From contig DQGD01000015.1 of NCBI GenBank assembly GCA_003533505.1, positions 19,777 to 83,776 of the forward strand: DNA of 64,000 bases, read 5' to 3'. The DNA is from Clostridiales bacterium. Lineage in GTDB: Bacteria > Bacillota > Clostridia > Christensenellales > Pumilibacteraceae. Within the stretch, counting starts at the first letter, position 1. Each line of letters starts with the position of its first letter. Made by a program: the position numbers and the translations under genes. Shown here piece after piece: positions 59,901-64,000 of the stretch. A model generated the notes under the pieces. That model was not told the origin of the DNA. It searched no databases and saw nothing but the letters and a program-made list of their open reading frames with translations.

Positions 59901-62162
59901 AGTCTTTTCGAAACTATGTTCTTTGCACGTTTTTACGAGTTTCGTAGCGTTGCCGGGGTTTGCGCCCACGGGAGTTTCTACGCCGCCTACATCGCAACCC
60001 GCCGCTATATACTCTATCGTAAGATCGGTGAACTTTTGCCCGCCGATCGTGCCGACGATGCCGCCGACCTGATTTTCTCCGACTATCTCGCCGGTGTTTT
60101 TGACGTAGCGGAGCGCGTGCGTAGCGGCTTTAGTGCCGGAATGGATAAGCCCGACTACGCCGCCCACGCCCGTAGCGCCGATTATTTTGCCGCCGTTGGT
60201 AAAGTCGGTAATCGTCAGCGACGGAACGCATTCGCCGCTGTTGATGATATACCCCACCGCGCCGCCGACGTAGTTCGCCGTCGTAGCGACTTCGCCGTTA
60301 TTCGCGCAGTTTATTATCGTAACGTTGCAACCGTCGCTTCTTCCGAGCAAGCCGCCGGCGTTGTTCGCCGCCGTAACCTTGCCTTCGTTCGTAAAGTCAC
60401 TGATAGCGACCGCGGGAACGTAAGCGTTTTGTCTGAGAACGTAGCCCGCCGCGCCGCCGACGTAGTTTGCGTCCGCGTTCACCGCGCCGCCGTTCGAGCC
60501 GCCGACGATAGAAATATTGCCGGTGCTTCTGCCGATCATACCGCCGGCGTTGCCGCCGCCGTTAGCCGTAATTATCGCTTCGTTCACGCAGTTCGAAAGC
60601 GTCGTAACCTTTCCGTCGGCATAAAGAACCGCGCCTACCAAGCCGCCCGCGCCCGAGCCGCTTGCCGTGTACTCGACTTCTCCGCACACGGTAAGGTCGG
60701 TAAGCGTCGCGCCCGCGGCGTAACCTATAAAGCCCACTCCCGCGTTTGCGCCTAGGTCGATATAAATCGTTTTGCCGTTGCCGTCAATCGTACCGGCGAA
60801 AGCCGTCGCGGCGGTCTTGCCCGCATACAGACGAAGCGGACTGTCCTCCGCGCCGAGATCCGCGGTTATTTTGTAGTAAGCCGATCTCGCCGCTTCGTTG
60901 AAATAGTTTTCATAGACGAAAGTCTTGTAATCGTCCTCGTTCGCGATAACGTACGGATTTTCGCTCGTGCCCGCGCCGTCGAGAGTCGGAAGCGCGTAAG
61001 TCTGTTTTTCGTTATAAATATCAGCGTACGCGAGCGCGAAACTCTTGCCGAACTCGTTGCCCAGTCTTATCATGGACAGCGCGTCGAGGTGCGCGTAGTC
61101 GGTGTTGTCACGGTCGTAAGTCAGCCAGTCCTCGTGCGCGACTTCGACGAAATGCGCTTTACTGCTGACCGCGGCGTAACGCTCTTTCGCGGCGTTCACC
61201 ACGTCGTAGTTCGTCCAACGCTGAGTGATACCGCCGTCGATAGTGGTAAGTCCGGTTTCGGTAAGGTAGCCCTTTTCTTCGAACGCCGCCGTCACGTCAC
61301 CGATAAAGTTATTCCACAGCGTGGGATAATCGAACGCGTAAGACTGCGCGTCGTTCTCGCCCTGCATCCAGATAAACGACAGAATACGGGCGTCCACTCC
61401 GTCCGCTTTCAGCATCGCCATTCCGCCGTCAACCTTTTTCATTAGGTGATTATAAAGCGTGATATCCTCTTCCGTCTTTTCGAAAAGTCCGAGCGACGAA
61501 GGGCACAGCCACGAGCCGTGAAGCGTCGCTCCGCCCGTCGCGTCCTTGATTATATAGAAAGTTTCGTCGGGATAGTTCTCGGTAAGATACGCCGCAAGCC
61601 CGATCTCGGGACCGAACGCTCCGTCTTCGAGCGATGTATAACGTCCCTGACCGAGTTTGACGGGCTCGAACGCAGAGTTCTCGTTCTTGGTTTTTGTCTG
61701 CGCGTCATCGGATTGAAGCGGCGCGTTGGAATAGAAAATTTTCACGTTGTCGAAGCCCGCGCGGTACTTTTCGTACTCCTCGGGCGTAACCACGGTTTTG
61801 AGATTCTTGCTGTAAGTCCAGCCCACGGCGTTGCTCTGCCCGGCAATCACGATGACTTTCGCGATTCTTTCGGTTTCTTCGCCGCGATAAGTATACCCGC
61901 AGTCGCAGGCATGCTCGGTATAACCTTTCTCGGTATAAGTCGGTTCTACCGTCTCATCGGCGAACGCATGCGCCGCAACGTCAGTCTTGTCGTGACAAAT
62001 CGCGCATTCGCGCCAGTGGTCGTGATCGTCGTACTTTACGGCATAGTCGTGGTCGCAGCGCGTAGGCTCGGGCGTATCGTTGCCGCCGCATGCAACCGCC
62101 ACCGACGCGAGTACCGCAATCAACGCGAAAACGAGTGTACTCAGCCAAATTCGTCTTTTCAT
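56973..62162 (-). CDS. Giant lipoprotein: carbohydrate esterase plus three GLUG modules
   Basis: 1,729 residues. Lipobox VAVAC (Cys25), a short Cys-pair repeat (RECAICHDKTD, 51-61), then a SASA/CE6-like SGNH esterase (~102-385) with nucleophile Ser110 in IAGQSNAVGW, IWMQGENDAQ and the catalytic Asp/His in YAHLD (His358). Three large modules of GLUG-type repeats (FDGNGKTIYIDL-type start, GG.VG repeats) follow at about 390-745, 870-1135 and 1465-1729, separated by Cys-pair repeats (YACSVCEKHF, YTCSRCGEHF). It should remove acetyl groups from a glycan at the surface while the repeats bind it. The 43-bp operator lies upstream. Confidence 0.8.
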   Translation of the reverse strand: MKRRIWLSTLVFALIAVLASVAVACGGNDTPEPTRCDHDYAVKYDDHDHWRECAICHDKTDVAAHAFADETVEPTYTEKGYTEHACDCGYTYRGEETERIAKVIVIAGQSNAVGWTYSKNLKTVVTPEEYEKYRAGFDNVKIFYSNAPLQSDDAQTKTKNENSAFEPVKLGQGRYTSLEDGAFGPEIGLAAYLTENYPDETFYIIKDATGGATLHGSWLCPSSLGLFEKTEEDITLYNHLMKKVDGGMAMLKADGVDARILSFIWMQGENDAQSYAFDYPTLWNNFIGDVTAAFEEKGYLTETGLTTIDGGITQRWTNYDVVNAAKERYAAVSSKAHFVEVAHEDWLTYDRDNTDYAHLDALSMIRLGNEFGKSFALAYADIYNEKQTYALPTLDGAGTSENPYVIANEDDYKTFVYENYFNEAARSAYYKITADLGAEDSPLRLYAGKTAATAFAGTIDGNGKTIYIDLGANAGVGFIGYAAGATLTDLTVCGEVEYTASGSGAGGLVGAVLYADGKVTTLSNCVNEAIITANGGGNAGGMIGRSTGNISIVGGSNGGAVNADANYVGGAAGYVLRQNAYVPAVAISDFTNEGKVTAANNAGGLLGRSDGCNVTIINCANNGEVATTANYVGGAVGYIINSGECVPSLTITDFTNGGKIIGATGVGGVVGLIHSGTKAATHALRYVKNTGEIVGENQVGGIVGTIGGQKFTDLTIEYIAAGCDVGGVETPVGANPGNATKLVKTCKEHSFEKTSHVDATCAGNGYDLYTCAVCGQTEKRDEVPALPHTPEAITEVAASYATAGVKAHYACSVCEKHFTDGACENEIVDYEEWKAGDGKIAAEKDDESYGTAEKPYSIANVADYKAFAATVNGGNNMSGKHAVLTANIGGADEPVTSIVGNANAARFSGTLDGDGHEVYVKLTSTSGGVGLIGYATAATVKNLTVSGSVTYTGSSSFAGAIIGTVPYGDGTATTISGCTVNAVVTATKAYAGGILGSATGNVVIENCTMKGSVISENGAVGGAIGKLVRYDKAETRFCNVTGFKNENATLTAKTVKGDVVGVMDANTAVNISYATAQVKDEDGNDMLVGSAPAAATVVITHTAHIYAHVDGTAANCSAAGVKEHYKCTCGALFTLGADGNYTAATVDELAIAANDDHDYGEWAHDEGEETHSRVCSRNAEHKETADCLLVKGATTDPTFDENGYTEYTCSVCSATYRKDITDKLTAVAKVGDTRYATLGAAIEVAGNDGVVTLLADGETTLGEGQTLRVILGGYTLTVTSGVDGKVVNSTTVDGVTTYVLADAHVHSYDTVKYDDTNHWNECSCGEKSNVTQHDFTTSVTAPTCTANGYTTYICGCGYTKTGGETAKLGHDGKVTAAVAASYATTGVKEYYTCSRCGEHFSDATCENSIADLEAWKTADGLIAAQKDDAEAGNSAKNPYLIANAADYKEFGDKVNAGTKMSGKYARLTANIGNAEDPIKTRIGNSGTNYFAGTLDGNGKTVYVTLTATNGVGVVGYSGGATVLNLTVQGAITCSGSGMGAGGIVGTPVYASGAVTTVKNCVNEATVKNTHATNGNAGGIVGRSTANLLIENCVNKGEVSTTANYAGGILGYSYKASAAPSVTIKNCRNEGAISGKTGIGGIVGILLGTTGAEAQSVEGVTNTGTVTGTDQVGGIIGTIGSGAFTSITITYYEAGLSDDSGNDKVVGKDSNSNGNTAITKLDAPEGTLAA

Positions 62163-62317
62163 TTTTCCTCCCGCCGCCGAAGTTATTTTGCCCCCGGCGT
62201 TAAATCGAAATGCGTTTCGGAAACTTGCTCCGCTCGCGATTCAAGCGGATATAACCGCCCGCACGCGACAATCGCCGTCACCGAACCGCTTTTATCTTAC
62301 ATCGTTTATGGCTGGCT
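62163..62317. other. Leader of the giant lipoprotein gene
   Basis: About 130 nt of GC-rich leader with GGAGG just before the ATG; no known riboswitch recognised. Confidence 0.4.
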
Positions 62318-62360
62318 TGTAAATAGCAAAAGTGATATTTTTATCAATTATGCTACCGAA
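62294..62360 (-). promoter_or_regulatory. 43-bp operator copy B and promoter of the giant lipoprotein gene
   Basis: TTTACA (62323-62318) with TAAGAT 18 nt away (62299-62294) as a weak -10. The 43-bp block 62318-62360 matches 55966-56008 in 38 bases. The core TGATATTTTTATCA is a perfect 5-4-5 palindrome here. A weak -10 fits dependence on an activator. Confidence 0.72.
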
Positions 62361-62563
62361 AAATGCCGCTATAGGTAATTATTACCGTTTTTTAACCTTT
62401 CCGTTTATCTTTTTTGACAAGAGAAACGGAAAAAGTACGGTCTATTTTAAATTTAACGAGCAGCATCCGTCTTTAACTGTCACGCAGAGAAACAGCCGGG
62501 CGGTTTGCACGGCTGTTTCGTGGAATCCCCCGCAACAGAGGTATAATTTATCCTTTAATCGGC
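62361..62563. other. Non-coding region with hairpin and a repeated segment
   Basis: A perfect hairpin GAAACAGCCG/CGGCTGTTTC (62489-62519) and, from 62519, a segment CGTGGAATCCCCCGCAACAG that resembles the one near 42009. Otherwise AT-rich spacer. Probably worn mobile-element sequence. Confidence 0.45.
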
Positions 62564-62782
62564 TTATTTAATTTTCCACTTTCCGCTTGCCGATTGCAAA
62601 TCGACCATACGGGCGTAAATGCCGTTTTTCTTATATAGTTCGCCGGGAGCCCCCTGCTCCGCCACGACGCCGTCCGCCAAAACAACGATCTTATTCGCAC
62701 CCGCAGCCGTTCTCATTCTATGCGCTATGATAAGCACGGTTTTATCTTCTATAAGACGGGAAAGCGCCGATTGTACTGTCAT
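62564..62782 (-). pseudogene. 3' fragment of an ABC exporter ATPase
   Basis: Only the last ~72 codons remain: VQSALSRLIEDKTVLIIAHR (the H-loop region), then NKIVVLADGVVAEQG. Walker A, signature and Walker B are missing. A stop lies in frame just upstream of TVQS, so nothing 5' survives. Confidence 0.85.
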
Positions 62783-63233
62783 AAGTTTTTATGGATAGGT
62801 CAAGCACGGAAAACGCCTCGACAACGGAATACAGACAGCCGTCCTTTTCCATTTTGTCGATATGCTTGATATAGACGACCATCATATCGCAGTTCTCGGC
62901 AAGCCATTTGTTGCGTTCCCCTATCGCCGCTTTGAAATGACACTTCCTATCGGTTGGTATAATGACGTTATCGTAAGACTTCTCTAAAATATCCAAGTTT
63001 GCCACGGGATACGGCTCGACAAGCGTAAGTTCGCACCACTCCGCCCATTCTTTCCGAAATCGTCTGACAGCTTGCGCGGCAAGGTCGTCAAACTCGCCGT
63101 TTCGTCCCACGTTAAAGTCTATAAACCCATATTTACGGTGCAGCAATTCGATTACTTCGTCAAGCTCTTCTTCGACTTGCCGATATTCGTCCACTACCCT
63201 GTGACCTATAAACGAAACTCGAAAAATATCCAA
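62742..63233 (-). CDS. SLOG-family (DUF1273-like) protein with altered C-terminus
   Basis: 163 residues from a TTG start that has GGGAGG 7 nt upstream; a longer frame with an ATG at 63377 crosses the hairpin leader and was rejected. LDIFRVSFIGHRVVDEYRQV, YGFIDFNVGRNGEFDDLA and DMMVVYIKHID fit the nucleotide-binding SLOG/DUF1273 fold. The last ~12 residues (YDSTIGAFPSYRR) are read out of frame from the ABC fragment, so the natural C-terminus is lost and function is doubtful. Confidence 0.62.
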   Translation of the reverse strand: MDIFRVSFIGHRVVDEYRQVEEELDEVIELLHRKYGFIDFNVGRNGEFDDLAAQAVRRFRKEWAEWCELTLVEPYPVANLDILEKSYDNVIIPTDRKCHFKAAIGERNKWLAENCDMMVVYIKHIDKMEKDGCLYSVVEAFSVLDLSIKTYDSTIGAFPSYRR

Positions 63234-63247
63234 TTCAATGCCTCCCG

Positions 63248-63327
63248 ATAGGTGAATTATCTCGCAAAATTTTGTTCGCCTATTAAAGCAATAGGTGAAC
63301 AAAGCCGTAGACTTCGGACACCTATCG
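63248..63327 (-). promoter_or_regulatory. Structured leader of the SLOG gene
   Basis: TTTGTTCGCCTATT (63271-63284) pairs with AATAGGTGAACAAA (63290-63303), one mismatch. CGATAGGTG (63247-63255) can instead pair with CACCTATCG further up (about 63319-63327). Two competing folds around the ribosome site suggest translation control. Confidence 0.45.
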
Positions 63328-63378
63328 AGAGTATTTACGAATTTTATTACTTTTCTAACCGCGCGAAAGCATTGCACA

Positions 63379-63407
63379 TTGACTTTACTATCGTTTTATG
63401 GTATAAT
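63379..63407 (+). promoter_or_regulatory. Plus-strand promoter firing into a terminator
   Basis: TTGACT (63379-63384), 17-nt spacer, TATAAT (63402-63407). The first possible transcript meets the terminator at 63422 within about 10 nt, so only a ~40-nt RNA would be made. Confidence 0.65.
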
Positions 63408-63421
63408 AAACATAATATTTG

Positions 63422-63453
63422 AGCCGTCTATTGCTTTAACAGACGGCTTTTTT
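63422..63453. terminator. Terminator at the 3' end of the integrase gene
   Basis: AGCCGTCT pairs with AGACGGCT (8 bp, 11-nt loop). The T run is on the plus strand; the minus strand has CAAATATT after the stem, so it works best on plus-strand RNA. Confidence 0.7.
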
Positions 63454-64000
63454 AGTTGAAAATTTTACCGAGCTTATTCATCATATCCTGCTTGTGTTCC
63501 ATAAGCGAATGGGCGTATCTGTTCAGCGTTACCGTGGCGTTTTTATGCCCCAATATCTCCGCCAATGTTTTCACGTCCATTCCGCACTCCAAAGCGCGTG
63601 TAGCAAACGTATGCCGAAGCGAATGGAAACCTTTACGCTCGATATGCAAACGCTTTTGCAGAAGTTCAAAGGTTCTCTGATAAGATCGCACCGTAGGCGG
63701 CTCGCCCTTTTCCGATTCCACAACATACTCCGAAATGCTTTTCCTTTTATATTCTTTCAGAACGGGAAGCAACTGCTTCGGAAGGGGAATCATTCTTTTG
63801 GAAGAAGTTGTTTTCGGCAAATCTGTAATCCGGCAAAGATTCCCGTTTTCATCTCGTCCGTCGTGGCAAGTTTTGTTCACCGCAAGCGTTCCTTTCGTGA
63901 AATCAATATCTGCCCAAGTAAGCGCGAGCAATTCTCCGATACGCAATCCCGAATAAAGACAAATCACGATCCCGATGAATTTCCGTTTCTTACTCGATAA
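63452..64000 (-). CDS. Tyrosine recombinase/integrase, C-terminal part (runs off window)
   Basis: The last ~182 codons are present; the frame is open at the edge. All catalytic residues of the family can be seen in order: Arg in SGLRIGE, Lys in TTSSKRMIPLP, HSLRHTFATR, His in LGHKN and Tyr in TLNRYAH. The Tn916/phage-type integrase cuts and joins DNA at attachment sites. No tRNA or clear att core was seen in the ~600 bp downstream. Neighbours are broken genes, so the element is partly decayed. Confidence 0.92.
   Translation of the reverse strand, partial: LSSKKRKFIGIVICLYSGLRIGELLALTWADIDFTKGTLAVNKTCHDGRDENGNLCRITDLPKTTSSKRMIPLPKQLLPVLKEYKRKSISEYVVESEKGEPPTVRSYQRTFELLQKRLHIERKGFHSLRHTFATRALECGMDVKTLAEILGHKNATVTLNRYAHSLMEHKQDMMNKLGKIFN

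Noticed and set aside
62742..63377. 211-codon version of the SLOG gene
   Set aside because: The first 48 codons cover the hairpin leader and have no ribosome site; the TTG at 63233 has GGGAGG at the right distance.
1..64000. One large integrative element spanning the VirD4-like gene and the integrase
   Set aside because: The two lie about 58 kb apart with housekeeping-type metabolism between them, and no relaxase, VirB4 or replication genes are visible.

Overview
The window looks like chromosome of an anaerobic, Gram-positive, gut-type member of the Bacillota (Clostridia-like; the many lipobox lipoproteins with Cys-pair and GLUG repeats would fit Christensenellales-type lineages, but this is inference from gene content). 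The evidence is strong GGAGG-type ribosome sites, lipoprotein signal peptides, Hdr/Flx-type flavin-based redox genes and plant-polysaccharide genes. Almost everything is on the minus strand in tight operons. The flanks (about 1-26 kb and 42-62 kb) are GC-rich. The middle (about 27-42 kb) is clearly more AT-rich and carries surface proteins, a sensor system and a toxin-antitoxin-like pair.

Layout. 1-6.1 kb: a minus-strand cassette with its own promoter, encoding an alpha-helical protein of unknown function, a VirD4/TraG-like ATPase without membrane segments, a YbjN-like protein, a membrane protein with TrkA-N and RyR domains, and an ATP-grasp ligase that runs off the window. It resembles no system I can name. 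6.2-18.3 kb: one 13-gene operon from a single promoter to a single terminator, containing malate dehydrogenase, fumarase, HdrBCA, FlxDCBA-like subunits, soluble fumarate reductase FrdBA, a PQ-loop membrane protein and a thioredoxin-like [2Fe-2S] ferredoxin. This is the reductive branch oxaloacetate-malate-fumarate-succinate joined to a predicted electron-bifurcating NADH oxidase. 18.4-26.6 kb: operon of a mannose-6-phosphate isomerase/ROK kinase fusion, GH36 alpha-galactosidase, TcdA, a rhodanese-TtcA fusion and a short UvrA paralogue. 26.7-28 kb: a GH39 glycosidase.

28-42 kb: three secreted or anchored proteins with Cys-pair, Ig-like and InlB repeats (two with a duplicated leader), a degenerate receiver, a two-component system with a kinase, a pseudokinase-like partner and a LuxR regulator, then gene remnants and an AT-rich DUF3990/XRE pair with palindromic operators. 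42.2-62.2 kb: a carbohydrate locus containing an M20 amidohydrolase, a 10-gene operon (Gfo/Idh/MocA and SDR dehydrogenases, EamA exporter, MDR oxidoreductase, GLUG lipoprotein, GH43, CBM9-like lipoprotein, ABC binding protein and two permeases), a divergent AraC regulator, and a 1,729-residue lipoprotein with a carbohydrate-esterase domain and three GLUG modules. A duplicated 43-bp operator links the AraC gene, the big operon and the giant lipoprotein; together they suggest use of an acetylated arabinose- or xylose-containing glycan. 62.5-64 kb: debris of a mobile element (truncated ABC ATPase, SLOG protein, tyrosine integrase running off the end). No rRNA, tRNA or CRISPR array was seen.
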